Assembly: GCA_947489665.1 (NCBI GenBank)
Contig: CANLEH010000003.1
Span: forward strand, 248,001 to 312,000
Direction: 5' to 3'
Length of the DNA: 64,000 nucleotides
Source: an uncultured Roseicyclus sp.
GTDB lineage: Bacteria; Pseudomonadota; Alphaproteobacteria; Rhodobacterales; Rhodobacteraceae
Part shown: in pieces, positions 28,648-36,584 of the stretch
Numbering within the stretch: position 1 is the stretch's first letter
Layout of the letters: every line of letters starts with the position of its first letter
The notes under the pieces: generated by a model
The model's input: the letters and a program-made list of their open reading frames with translations, nothing else
What the model was told of the DNA's origin: nothing
The model's database searches: none
Program-made: the position numbers and the translations under genes

Positions 28648-28648
28648 T

Positions 28649-29842
28649 TCACTCACCCTCACCGCGACGCAGCCCGTATTTCTCGGCCACCCGCCAGACA
28701 TGCTCCGGCACCATATTCTTGACCCGTGCCGGGTGCGCCCGGCGCAGGTGCAGGATCGTCTCGATCGCCTTCATTTCCACCCGCGCACGGGCAAATTCCA
28801 GGCCCCGCGGCCCGATCCGCGGTTGCAGAAACGACACCACAGGGCGCAGCCAATCCGGCATCCGCCGCAACGGCATTCCGCCCGCCGCGCGTTCCGTATT
28901 TGCGAGAAAACCTTTCACCGCACCATCGCGTTTTCCCTTATCTGTCAGGGGTTTGATCTCAATCCGATCCCCCAGGGCCTCCAGCATCTCCACCCCGCGA
29001 TGGTTGCGGGTGATCACCCATTGATCGCCGTCCCCCCCCATATAGCCGACGGTGATATCGGCCAACCGGTTGGTGTAATCCACGCAGGTTTTGCAGGTCA
29101 GCGGGAAGAAATCGTCGTCCAGCTGGCTGATCGGCAGGCTCAGAAAAGGCACAACACGCGGCTTGCGCCCATCGTCAAAGCGCAATTCCACCCGGTAATC
29201 GGCGCGAAATTCAAGGTAGCTGATCGATTCCGGATGATCGTCTAACAGACTGAGAAAATGGTGAAAATTCTCGGTCGTGGTATTGTCGGAGCATGGCGTT
29301 CCGATGACATAGAGCCGGTCGATCCCCAGATCCCTTTCGATCTGCCGCAGCGCGTAAACCTGACACGGAATACCAATCACCGCGATGCGTTTATGCCCTG
29401 CCTCCATCGCCGGTTCCAACGCCGCAAGCGTCGGCCCATACCCCATCCGCATGCCCCGACACTGCGCCATTTCCTCGGGATCGGTGACAATCACGGGCAT
29501 CGGTTTCCAGCGATCCTTCGGGTCCGGCGCCACTGCCAGCACGGCCGTCACAGCCCCACTGCGCAACAGTTCCGCAGCTAATTCTGTTGTGATTCCAGTC
29601 CATTGTGCGTTCTTCGCAGGCTGCGCCATACGGGCGCGCTGCATTGAGAGGGTGACACCGAAGAACGCCTCATCACCCAAATCAGCGTCCGTCTCTCGCC
29701 CATGAACACGGTGCTCCGCCTCTGGGTAGTCCGGCTGAATGAACTGGCACGCTTTCCCGCAGGCCTTGCCATCGCCCATTCGGCTGATCCCGCAATCCGT
29801 ACACATTCCCGCGCGCGGTTCGCCCGTGAGTGCCGGGGCCAT
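28649..29842 (-). CDS. FrhB-family iron-sulfur flavoprotein, BciB/HCAR-like
   Basis: This 397-residue protein has the coenzyme F420 hydrogenase beta-subunit N- and C-domains. The N-terminal cysteine cluster is MCTDCG and CGKAC (about residues 12-35). GIPCQVYAL lies near residue 185, and CKTCVDYTNRLADITVGYMG near 265 resembles the plant 7-hydroxymethyl chlorophyll a reductase and cyanobacterial BciB (divinyl-chlorophyllide reductase). It likely carries FAD and 4Fe-4S clusters and takes electrons from ferredoxin. ATG at 29842 is chosen; TTG at 29872 is possible. No photosynthesis genes are nearby, so a bacteriochlorophyll role is only a possibility. Confidence 0.75.
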   Translation of the reverse strand: MAPALTGEPRAGMCTDCGISRMGDGKACGKACQFIQPDYPEAEHRVHGRETDADLGDEAFFGVTLSMQRARMAQPAKNAQWTGITTELAAELLRSGAVTAVLAVAPDPKDRWKPMPVIVTDPEEMAQCRGMRMGYGPTLAALEPAMEAGHKRIAVIGIPCQVYALRQIERDLGIDRLYVIGTPCSDNTTTENFHHFLSLLDDHPESISYLEFRADYRVELRFDDGRKPRVVPFLSLPISQLDDDFFPLTCKTCVDYTNRLADITVGYMGGDGDQWVITRNHRGVEMLEALGDRIEIKPLTDKGKRDGAVKGFLANTERAAGGMPLRRMPDWLRPVVSFLQPRIGPRGLEFARARVEMKAIETILHLRRAHPARVKNMVPEHVWRVAEKYGLRRGEGE

Positions 29843-29950
29843 AAAAGGAAATGATATCAGATCTTTAGGCAAGTCTACGACGCCTCAACAGGACGCTTCA
29901 GACTGCGAAATTACACCGAATATGTCAAGTAAAACTGACACTTCTGAGGC

Positions 29951-30027
29951 TGGCGACCCCGGCAGGATTCGAACCTGCAACCTGCCCCTTAGGAGGGGGC
30001 TGCTCTATCCAGTTGAGCCACGGGGCC
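29951..30027 (-). tRNA. tRNA-Arg (anticodon CCT)
   Basis: Read on the minus strand, this is a 77-nt cloverleaf: acceptor GGCCCCG pairing with CGGGGTC, a D-loop with GGCTCAACTGGATAGAGC, anticodon loop CTCCTAA between CCCC and GGGG, the T-loop GGTTCGAATCC and an encoded CCA end. The central CCT reads AGG arginine codons. Its 3' end lies about 110 bp from the FrhB-like gene start. Confidence 0.95.
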
Positions 30028-30059
30028 GATCGTTCGTTTCTCCGCGATTTAGGCCTGTG

Positions 30060-30075
30060 CCGCAAGCGCTTGCGG
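30060..30075. promoter_or_regulatory. Perfect 16-bp palindrome, likely LacI-type operator
   Basis: CCGCAAGCGCTTGCGG is a perfect palindrome lying 59 bp before the start of the LacI gene at 30135. Its symmetric form with central GC and CAAG/CTTG half-sites is typical of LacI-family operators. Autoregulation is the simplest reading. Confidence 0.6.
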
Positions 30076-30134
30076 ACGTTGGCCGGGCATGCGTATCAAG
30101 GGACAAACGGCGCACACGACCAAAGGAAGACCCC

Positions 30135-31157
30135 TTGCGCGGACGAAATCCATTTGATGGCAAGCCGCAGATGACCCTGCGCGATGTGGCCGACGCTGCC
30201 GGCGTCAGCGAAATGACGGTCAGTCGCGTGCTGCGAAACCGGGGCGATGTTTCGGTGCAGACGCGCGAACGCGTTTTCGAGGCTGCTCGAAAACTGGGAT
30301 ATGTGCCCAACAAAATTGCGGGCGCATTGGCGTCTAACCGAGTGAATTTGGTAGGCGTCGTTATCCCGTCACTGTCCAACATGGTCTTTCCAGACGTGCT
30401 GCACGGCATCGGCGCGGTGCTTGACGGCACCGAGTTGCAGCCCGTGATTGGCACGTCGCAATACGACGCCGACAAGGAAGAAAAGGTCATCTACGAGATG
30501 CTGTCCTGGCGTCCCTCCGGCCTGATCGTTGCAGGGTTGGAGCATACCGACTCGGCCCGCGCGATGATGCGTGCAGCCGGTGTTCCGGTGGTCGAGGTGA
30601 TGGATGTTGACGGTGACCCGGTCGCAGGAGTTGTGGGCATCAGTCACGAAGCGGCAGGCCGGTCTATGGCCAATGAAATCGTGGCGCGCGGGTACAAACG
30701 CATCGGCTATCTCGGGTCGAGTTCGATTGCGGATGCGCGCGCGCAGAAGCGGTATCGCGGCTTCAAGGCGGGCCTAGCAGACGCTGGCCTGGGCCTGACG
30801 GATGAGATTTTTTATGAAGGCGCGTCGGGGTTTGGCACCGGGCGTGGCATGACCCAAGCGCTGCTAGAGCGAACGCCTGACCTCGATTTTCTCTACTATA
30901 ACACAGACATGAACGCTGCCGGTGGGCTGCTCTATTGCCTCGAAAAAGGTATGCGCATTCCTGATGAGATTGGGTTGGCCGGGTTCAATTCCTTTGAAGT
31001 GTTGGACGGATTGCCCCTGCGTATCGCCACGATGGACAGCCAACGCGATGCGATTGGCCGCAAGGCGGCAGAGCTGATGGTGGCCAATGAGCTGACATCC
31101 GAAGTGATCCGACTTGAGCCGGAATTTCTGCCCGGCGACACGGTGAGACGCGCTTAA
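30135..31157 (+). CDS. LacI family transcriptional regulator (orphan)
   Basis: This 340-residue protein has the helix-turn-helix TLRDVADAAGVSEMTVSRVL near residues 13-32 and an effector domain beginning NLVGVVIPSLSNMVFPD. The TTG at 30135 is preferred because GGAAGA lies 4-5 bases upstream; ATG at 30171 would shorten it by 12 residues. It is closest in style to GntR-type gluconate/ketogluconate regulators of the LacI family. No catabolic operon is beside it: tRNA-Arg lies upstream and sdaA is convergent, 7 bp away. Its target is probably elsewhere. Confidence 0.9.
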   Translation: MRGRNPFDGKPQMTLRDVADAAGVSEMTVSRVLRNRGDVSVQTRERVFEAARKLGYVPNKIAGALASNRVNLVGVVIPSLSNMVFPDVLHGIGAVLDGTELQPVIGTSQYDADKEEKVIYEMLSWRPSGLIVAGLEHTDSARAMMRAAGVPVVEVMDVDGDPVAGVVGISHEAAGRSMANEIVARGYKRIGYLGSSSIADARAQKRYRGFKAGLADAGLGLTDEIFYEGASGFGTGRGMTQALLERTPDLDFLYYNTDMNAAGGLLYCLEKGMRIPDEIGLAGFNSFEVLDGLPLRIATMDSQRDAIGRKAAELMVANELTSEVIRLEPEFLPGDTVRRA

Positions 31158-31164
31158 CCCCGGC

Positions 31165-32577
31165 TCAACACTCAGGCAGGTTAACAGCCAGGCCGCCCTG
31201 GCTGGTTTCCTTGTACTTCGTGCTCATATCGATGCCGGTTTGGCGCATCGCCTCGATGCAATTGTCGAGTGGCATGAAATGCGTGCCGTCCCCGCGCAAG
31301 GCGAGAGAAGCGGCTGAAACGGCCTTGATCGCGCCCAATCCGTTGCGCTCGATGCAGGGGACCTGAACAAGCCCGGCAACAGGATCACATGTCATGCCAA
31401 GGTGATGTTCCAGCGCAATCTCAGCGGCGTTTTCGACCTGTTCATTCGTGCCGCCAAGCGCCGCGCATAGCCCGGCGGCGGCCATGGCGGATGCGCTGCC
31501 GACTTCACCCTGGCATCCAACCTCGGCGCCCGAGATCGATGCGTTGTGTTTGATCAGCCCGCCGATGGCGGCGGCGGTCATCAGGAAGGTGCGGCGACCT
31601 TCTTCTGTCGCGCCGATGCAATGGTCGCGGTAGTAGCGCAGGACGGCAGGCACGACACCTGCGGCGCCATTCGTAGGGGACGTCACAACGCGCCCACCGG
31701 CGGCATTCTCCTCGTTCACAGCCATGGCGTAGACGCTGAGCCAATCGTTCGCGACATGGGGTTGAGCGAGGTTTGTTCCAGCCTCAGCCTTCAATTGATC
31801 GTAGATGTTTTTCGCGCGGCGCTTCACGGCAAGGCCGCCGGGCAGTTCCCCCTCCATCCGAAGGCCCCGGTCGATGCAATCGTCCATGGCCTTCCAAACG
31901 TTGTCGAGGCGTGTCTGAACCTCGGCCCGCGGGGCGAGGGCTGCCTCATTCTCCCACTTCATCCGGGCAATGCTTTTGCCGGTTGCGCGCCCCATTTGCA
32001 GCATTTCCTGCGCAGATCCGAACGGGTGGGGGAAGCCAGCCTCTTCCTTTTCGGCGTGCAGGGCATCGGGCCCTTCGCCTTGGCCCGCAAGTTCCGTCGC
32101 TGTCAGGACAAATCCGCCGCCGATCGAATAATACGTTTCCTCAAGATACAGATGTCCCGCATCATCGAAGGCCCGCAAAATCATTCCATTGGCGTGCCCT
32201 GGTAGCGTGCGGTCATAGTCGAAGATCAAGTCCGTTGCGGGCTGAAATTTGAGCGGCGGCAGCCCGGGCGGCGTGACGGTGCCGCTTGCATTTATCTCCG
32301 CCTCCAACGCTTCGGCGCGATCCGGGTCGAGCGTGGCAGGCTCAAATCCGGCAAAGCCAAGGACAACGGCGCGGTCGGTGGCATGGCCCTTGCCGGTAAA
32401 GGCCAGCGATCCGTGCAAGGACGCGCCCAAGCCAGCCAGGGCGCCAGCACCCGGCTCCTTCTCGCGGCCGGAACGGAGATCTTCCAGAAAACGTGCTGCG
32501 GCTGTCATCGGCCCCATGGTATGAGACGAAGACGGGCCGACGCCGATTTTGAAGATGTCGAAGATCGATAGGAACAT
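31165..32577 (-). CDS. sdaA: L-serine ammonia-lyase, iron-sulfur type
   Basis: This 470-residue single-chain L-serine dehydratase deaminates serine to pyruvate using a 4Fe-4S cluster. The beta-domain start is [23 protein letters not shown]. The cluster cysteines lie in [11 protein letters not shown] and in the [15 protein letters not shown] pair, and the C-terminal tail [17 protein letters not shown] ends in the cysteine thought to occupy the active site in this family. ATG at 32577 was chosen to match that N-terminus. It converges on the orphan LacI gene. Confidence 0.95.
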   Translation of the reverse strand: MFLSIFDIFKIGVGPSSSHTMGPMTAAARFLEDLRSGREKEPGAGALAGLGASLHGSLAFTGKGHATDRAVVLGFAGFEPATLDPDRAEALEAEINASGTVTPPGLPPLKFQPATDLIFDYDRTLPGHANGMILRAFDDAGHLYLEETYYSIGGGFVLTATELAGQGEGPDALHAEKEEAGFPHPFGSAQEMLQMGRATGKSIARMKWENEAALAPRAEVQTRLDNVWKAMDDCIDRGLRMEGELPGGLAVKRRAKNIYDQLKAEAGTNLAQPHVANDWLSVYAMAVNEENAAGGRVVTSPTNGAAGVVPAVLRYYRDHCIGATEEGRRTFLMTAAAIGGLIKHNASISGAEVGCQGEVGSASAMAAAGLCAALGGTNEQVENAAEIALEHHLGMTCDPVAGLVQVPCIERNGLGAIKAVSAASLALRGDGTHFMPLDNCIEAMRQTGIDMSTKYKETSQGGLAVNLPEC

Positions 32578-32709
32578 GGGATCGCGTCTATCGTGTGGGC
32601 GCGTGATTCCCAATGGGCGAAGGCGACAGAGTGCGTCTTTTTCCGACGCTCCGCAAAGAAATGGGCAGGGGATATAGCGCGTCGGCGGTCGGCAGAAAGC
32701 CTTGTCTAG

Positions 32710-32807
32710 AGCACTTTGCGTTTGATTTGAATCCCAACCCGCTGCCTCGCGCCGATGGCGCGAACGCGGAACGCGATAAGAGTGCCTCGGGTAAAACGCA
32801 AAGTGCT
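32710..32807. repeat. Intergenic element with 14-bp perfect terminal inverted repeats
   Basis: AGCACTTTGCGTTT (32710-32723) and AAACGCAAAGTGCT (32794-32807) are exact reverse complements bounding a 98-bp unit. The interior is GC-rich with smaller internal dyads (GCGCCGATGGCGC). The right arm touches the stop codon of the aldolase gene at 32808. It could be a non-autonomous mobile or REP-like element, or a large terminator hairpin for the leftward operon. No transposase is present. Confidence 0.55.
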
Positions 32808-33473
32808 TTAGCTTGCGGCCCTCGCGTCCATCGCGGTGCCATATTGCGGCAGATCGGCCTGCGTCTTGCCGTGGGCTGCCATCAGCGTGTCGCGGACATA
32901 GGCAATATGGGCGGTCTCCTCGATGATCTCGGCCAGGTATTGCGCTGCCATCAGCGTCGGGCCTGCGCCAATTGTGCCGTGATTGGCCAGCACAGCGGCC
33001 CGGATTTTCGGGTCGCGGAAAACGGGGCTGATCTCAACTTCCGTCTGCGGGCCACCGTTCGATGACAGCGGGATCAACGGCATACGCCCGATCTTTTCGA
33101 TGGTCTGCACGGTCAGGCAGGGGATTTCGATCCCCGCGCTGGCATAGCCGGTGGCCCAAGGGCTATGGCAATGGACAATGGCGTTGATGTCGTCGCGGAT
33201 GCGGTAGAGGTCGAGGTGAAAGTCGAGGTCCTTTGACGGCTTGAGCGCGACATCGCTCGGCAGGATCGTTCCGTCGAGCATCACAACTTGCAGATTGTCG
33301 CGCGTGCACTCGTTGAACCCCACGCCCGACGGTTTGATGACAATTGCATCCCTGCTGTTCAGACGCACCGACAGATTGCCACCTGCATTGGTCTGAAGGC
33401 CCCCGTCAAAGCACCGCTTGGCGGTCGCGATAAGGGCATCCATCTGGTCGTGCAGGTCGGGGAAATCAGGCAT
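32808..33473 (-). CDS. Class II aldolase/adducin family protein
   Basis: This 221-residue member of the FucA/RhaD/AraD family has the phosphate loop NAGGNLSVR near residue 29, zinc histidines in IVHCHSPWATG near 103 and ANHGTIGAG near 163. Where FucA has SSEW with its catalytic Glu, this protein reads PSKDLDFH, that is Asp, which may alter chemistry. It probably performs a retro-aldol or epimerase/decarboxylase step on a phosphorylated sugar. It is the last gene of the leftward ABC-transporter operon and overlaps the UPF0261 gene by 8 bp. Confidence 0.88.
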   Translation of the reverse strand: MPDFPDLHDQMDALIATAKRCFDGGLQTNAGGNLSVRLNSRDAIVIKPSGVGFNECTRDNLQVVMLDGTILPSDVALKPSKDLDFHLDLYRIRDDINAIVHCHSPWATGYASAGIEIPCLTVQTIEKIGRMPLIPLSSNGGPQTEVEISPVFRDPKIRAAVLANHGTIGAGPTLMAAQYLAEIIEETAHIAYVRDTLMAAHGKTQADLPQYGTAMDARAAS

Positions 33474-34605
33474 CTTCGGTCCTTTTGCTCATGGCGTTTT
33501 GTAGCGAGTCGACCGCGGCAAGGGCCGTTTCGGTCGTGTTGATGTGATCCGGAATTCGGGAAACTGTGTATGCGCGCGCTTCGGCCTCCAGCACCTCAGC
33601 CGCAATCCCTCGCAGGTTCGGGTCTTCGATCGCGCCGCCGATCCGATCCTCGTGGCTCAGCCCACCCATGGGCACGATGACGTGGCAGGGGGCCTTGGCC
33701 TCGTTCAGCAATCCCGCCAAGGCCTGGGCTTGCGCGGCCATCTCGGACTCCGTCAGCTTGATGTGGGTGAAATAGGCGGAGTGTCGGTAATGGGGGCGTT
33801 CCAGATGTTCGGGCGAGACTGTGCTGATCTCACCCAAACCAATGAAGTTGAGGCCACCGGGCAGAACAACACGCGGCAGGTGATTGGCGCAGGAGAACCG
33901 GGTTGGCATGGGCACATGAGCCCCTGCCAGACGCAGTCGCCCCAGCTCGTGCACGTTCAGGTCGATGACACCGGCCACCGGGCTTTCCGCCACGAACCGC
34001 GCAAAGGCTGCGCCGCCATAGCCGTTGGCGTGGAAGACTGTGGGCTCGAAGTTATGGGTGCCCAAAAGTCGGGCCACTTCGGCCCCGGCGCGTCCTGTGG
34101 CACCTAGAGTGGTGACCGCCACCGCAGTCGCCCGCTCCGCTGAAGGGATGTGCGCCCGGTAAAGCCCCGCCACCATTGAAGCTGCGTTTTCGAACACCTG
34201 CCGCAGCATGGGGTTCAGACCCTCGATATCGCAAAGCGTCGGGATCAACGTGATCGCTGTGTCGGCAAGCGCCGCGCGGGGGTCGAAGGCCATCGTTGTG
34301 ATCAGCACTTTGGGATAGACCGCCGGCAAGCCCTTGAGGGCCGCCAACACAATCTCACCCCCCGTGCCGCCGCCGACGCCGAGTGCGACGTAGCATTCAT
34401 CACACATTGCCGCGATGTGGGCCGCCGCCTGCTGCGCACGCTCTTCCATGCGCTTCAGCTTTTCCGCGCCCGACAGCACCGTGCCGCCTGCGCCAAGCGA
34501 GACATCGACACGCTCGACCTCCAGCCCGTTGCGCGCAAGCGCATCGGACAGGTAGCCAAGCTCGACCCCCTTGGTTTCGAACGTTCCGATCAGCAAGACC
34601 TTCAT
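33466..34605 (-). CDS. Tm-1-like ATP-binding domain protein (UPF0261)
   Basis: This 379-residue protein starts VLLIGTFETKGVELGYL and carries GVGGGTGGEI near residue 76, both hallmarks of UPF0261 (related to the N-terminal domain of tomato Tm-1). The family binds nucleotide but its bacterial enzyme role is unclear to me. In many genomes it sits next to a PEP-hydrolase-like TIM-barrel gene; here that partner is missing and a class II aldolase follows instead. It starts 4 bp after the permease stop within the ABC operon, so it likely acts on the imported compound. Confidence 0.85.
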   Translation of the reverse strand: MKVLLIGTFETKGVELGYLSDALARNGLEVERVDVSLGAGGTVLSGAEKLKRMEERAQQAAAHIAAMCDECYVALGVGGGTGGEIVLAALKGLPAVYPKVLITTMAFDPRAALADTAITLIPTLCDIEGLNPMLRQVFENAASMVAGLYRAHIPSAERATAVAVTTLGATGRAGAEVARLLGTHNFEPTVFHANGYGGAAFARFVAESPVAGVIDLNVHELGRLRLAGAHVPMPTRFSCANHLPRVVLPGGLNFIGLGEISTVSPEHLERPHYRHSAYFTHIKLTESEMAAQAQALAGLLNEAKAPCHVIVPMGGLSHEDRIGGAIEDPNLRGIAAEVLEAEARAYTVSRIPDHINTTETALAAVDSLQNAMSKRTEDA

Positions 34606-34609
34606 TGGG

Positions 34610-35545
34610 TCAGCCTTTCACTGCACCAGCCGTCATGCCAGTGATGATCTGCCGCGACGCAAACAGTGTGAACAGGATCGGCGGAATGGCCAGCAACATG
34701 CCAGTGGCAAAGATCGTGCCAAGGCCGTCGAATTCGGATGCGTTGTTCACGATCAGGATCGGCACCGTCATGGTGTCCCGATCTGCCAGCGCCGACGCGA
34801 GCAGATACTCGTTCCAGGCGATGCGGAACGTGAAGATCGACGCCGCCGCAAGACCCGGCTTGATCAAGGGAAGCACGACCAGGAAGAAAACCTGGAATGG
34901 CCCGGCGCCATCGACACGGGCAGCTTCCTCAAGCGATTTCGGCACCTGCACGATGAAGCTCTGCAGGATCCAGATCACAAACGGCAGGTTCATTGCCACG
35001 TAAACGATGATGATGCCTGAATGCGTCCCTGCAAGGCACACATCCCCGCGCCCACCGAAGGTGTCGCGGATCCAAGCGCCAAGCCCGTAGTCATTGTCGA
35101 GGCAGAAAGCGTTGTTCCAAAGCCCAAACACCGGCACCAGTAGAACCGCAGGCGGGATCATCCGCACGGCCAGCGTAGACAGCGAGACCGTGTCGCGCCC
35201 CATGAACTTGAACCGCACCAGCGCATAGGCCGCCATGCAACCGAAAATCAGCGTGAGCGCGGTGGAGATCAGCGCAATGATGATCGAGTTGATGAAGGCC
35301 CCGCCAAACCGGATCTGACAAAACCGCAGATGTTCGGGCTCGTACCACAGGATATCGCACAACGCGGTCTCGTAGTTGCGGATCGTGGGCATGAAGATCA
35401 GCCCGCCCACGCCCGACGTAATATCCACGTCCAGCCGCATCGAATTGGCCAGCAGGATGATCACCGGCCCAACGCTCATCAGGATCAGGATCGCAATCAG
35501 AACGTAGAAGGCCGGGTTCTGGCGGTCGTAATTGGTGTCAGCCAT
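34610..35545 (-). CDS. Sugar ABC transporter permease, MalG-type
   Basis: This 311-residue inner-membrane protein has six predicted helices and the EAA loop EEAARVDGAGPFQVFFLVVLPLIKPG near residue 215 that contacts the ATPase. It has the size and layout of MalG/UgpE-type CUT1 permeases, with a longer periplasmic loop between the first helices that contains several cysteines. It starts 3 bp after the partner permease stop. Confidence 0.92.
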   Translation of the reverse strand: MADTNYDRQNPAFYVLIAILILMSVGPVIILLANSMRLDVDITSGVGGLIFMPTIRNYETALCDILWYEPEHLRFCQIRFGGAFINSIIIALISTALTLIFGCMAAYALVRFKFMGRDTVSLSTLAVRMIPPAVLLVPVFGLWNNAFCLDNDYGLGAWIRDTFGGRGDVCLAGTHSGIIIVYVAMNLPFVIWILQSFIVQVPKSLEEAARVDGAGPFQVFFLVVLPLIKPGLAAASIFTFRIAWNEYLLASALADRDTMTVPILIVNNASEFDGLGTIFATGMLLAIPPILFTLFASRQIITGMTAGAVKG

Positions 35546-35548
35546 GGC

Positions 35549-36472
35549 TCAACCTTCCTCTTCTGCGGCGAATTTCAACTTGCGCGACCGCGCCTCGGTC
35601 CAGCGGTTGAAGGCAAACATGCCAAGCGTCAGCAGCATCAGAAGCATCAGCAGGTAATTCGACATCGCCGCCGCCTCACCCAACTCGCGGAACTCCCGCG
35701 CCGTCCGCGCAATCCGCAAGGCAAGGATTTCGGTCGACAGGCCGGGTCCACCGCCGGTCATCACCAGGATCACCTCAAGCACCTTGAACGCATCAATCAA
35801 GCGCAGCAGCATGGTCACAACCAACACCGGCGCCATCAGCGGCAGTTTGATGAACCACACCTGTTGCCACCCCGTCGCGCCGTCGATGCGGGCAGCCTCC
35901 AAAGCCGAGCGCGGCAGGGATTGCAACGCGGCGAGGCTGAGAATGAAAATAAACGGCGTCCACTGCCAGATGTCGGCGAAAATGACGCTCAGAAGCGGGT
36001 TCTGCCCCAGCCAATCGACCGGGCCTATGCCCAGGAGGTTGCCCCACCACGTATCCCCGATCCAATTCAGGAACCGGTTAAACGTGCCGTAGGTCTGGTG
36101 AAACATGAAGCGCCAGACAAGACCCACAACCACCGGCGCGATCATCATCGGCAGGATAAAAAGCGTCCGCAGCACGGACATGCCGCGAATATTTCGGTCC
36201 AGCAAAAGCGCTAGCCCCACCCCGATCACCATTTCGACCACCACAACGGTGAAGGCAAAGATCAGCGTGACCGAAAAGCTTTCCCAGAAGAACGCATCGC
36301 CCCAGAGCCGTACGTAATTGGCAAAACCGACGAATTCAGTCTCCGAGATATTCTGCGTCGGGTCCCAGTCGCGGAAGCTGCCCCACATCATGTAGCCGAT
36401 TGGGTAAAACAGCGCCAAAGCCATAACGAGGGCCGCCGGAGCGATGAACAGATAAGGGGTCGAGCGGTTCAT
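35549..36472 (-). CDS. Sugar ABC transporter permease, MalF/UgpA-type
   Basis: This 307-residue permease has six helices, beginning with the TPYLFIAPAALVMALALFYP segment, and an EAA loop (LEAARIDGATGWQQVWFIKLP) near residue 200. It pairs with the following MalG-type permease to form the CUT1 channel. It is separated from the binding-protein gene by 112 bp with two strong hairpins, a gap often seen where binding protein must be made in excess. Confidence 0.92.
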   Translation of the reverse strand: MNRSTPYLFIAPAALVMALALFYPIGYMMWGSFRDWDPTQNISETEFVGFANYVRLWGDAFFWESFSVTLIFAFTVVVVEMVIGVGLALLLDRNIRGMSVLRTLFILPMMIAPVVVGLVWRFMFHQTYGTFNRFLNWIGDTWWGNLLGIGPVDWLGQNPLLSVIFADIWQWTPFIFILSLAALQSLPRSALEAARIDGATGWQQVWFIKLPLMAPVLVVTMLLRLIDAFKVLEVILVMTGGGPGLSTEILALRIARTAREFRELGEAAAMSNYLLMLLMLLTLGMFAFNRWTEARSRKLKFAAEEEG

Positions 36473-36504
36473 TGGGGTCTCTCAGCATGGGGCCCTTAAC
36501 GGAA

Positions 36505-36568
36505 CCCCCGGGCACGTGCTGGACGGTCCGGGGGCCGGGAGAAGACCCGCCGCATCACGCGCGGCGGG
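36505..36568 (-). other. Two intercistronic hairpins after the binding-protein gene
   Basis: CCCCCGG/CCGGGGG arms lie at 36505-36511 and 36528-36534, and CCCGCCGC/GCGGCGGG arms at 36546-36553 and 36561-36568. They sit between the binding protein stop and the first permease on the minus-strand transcript. Such structures usually attenuate transcription or protect the upstream message. Confidence 0.55.
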
Positions 36569-36584
36569 CCCAGAGCTCACTGGC

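Noticed and set aside
29951-30027. tRNA-Arg as the attachment site of a genomic island
   Set aside because: No integrase and no duplicated tRNA 3' end were seen on either side.
29739-30134. An N-terminal extension of the orphan LacI gene through the tRNA-Arg locus
   Set aside because: The frame crosses a tRNA gene, and the LacI helix-turn-helix starts just after the TTG at 30135, which has a good ribosome site.
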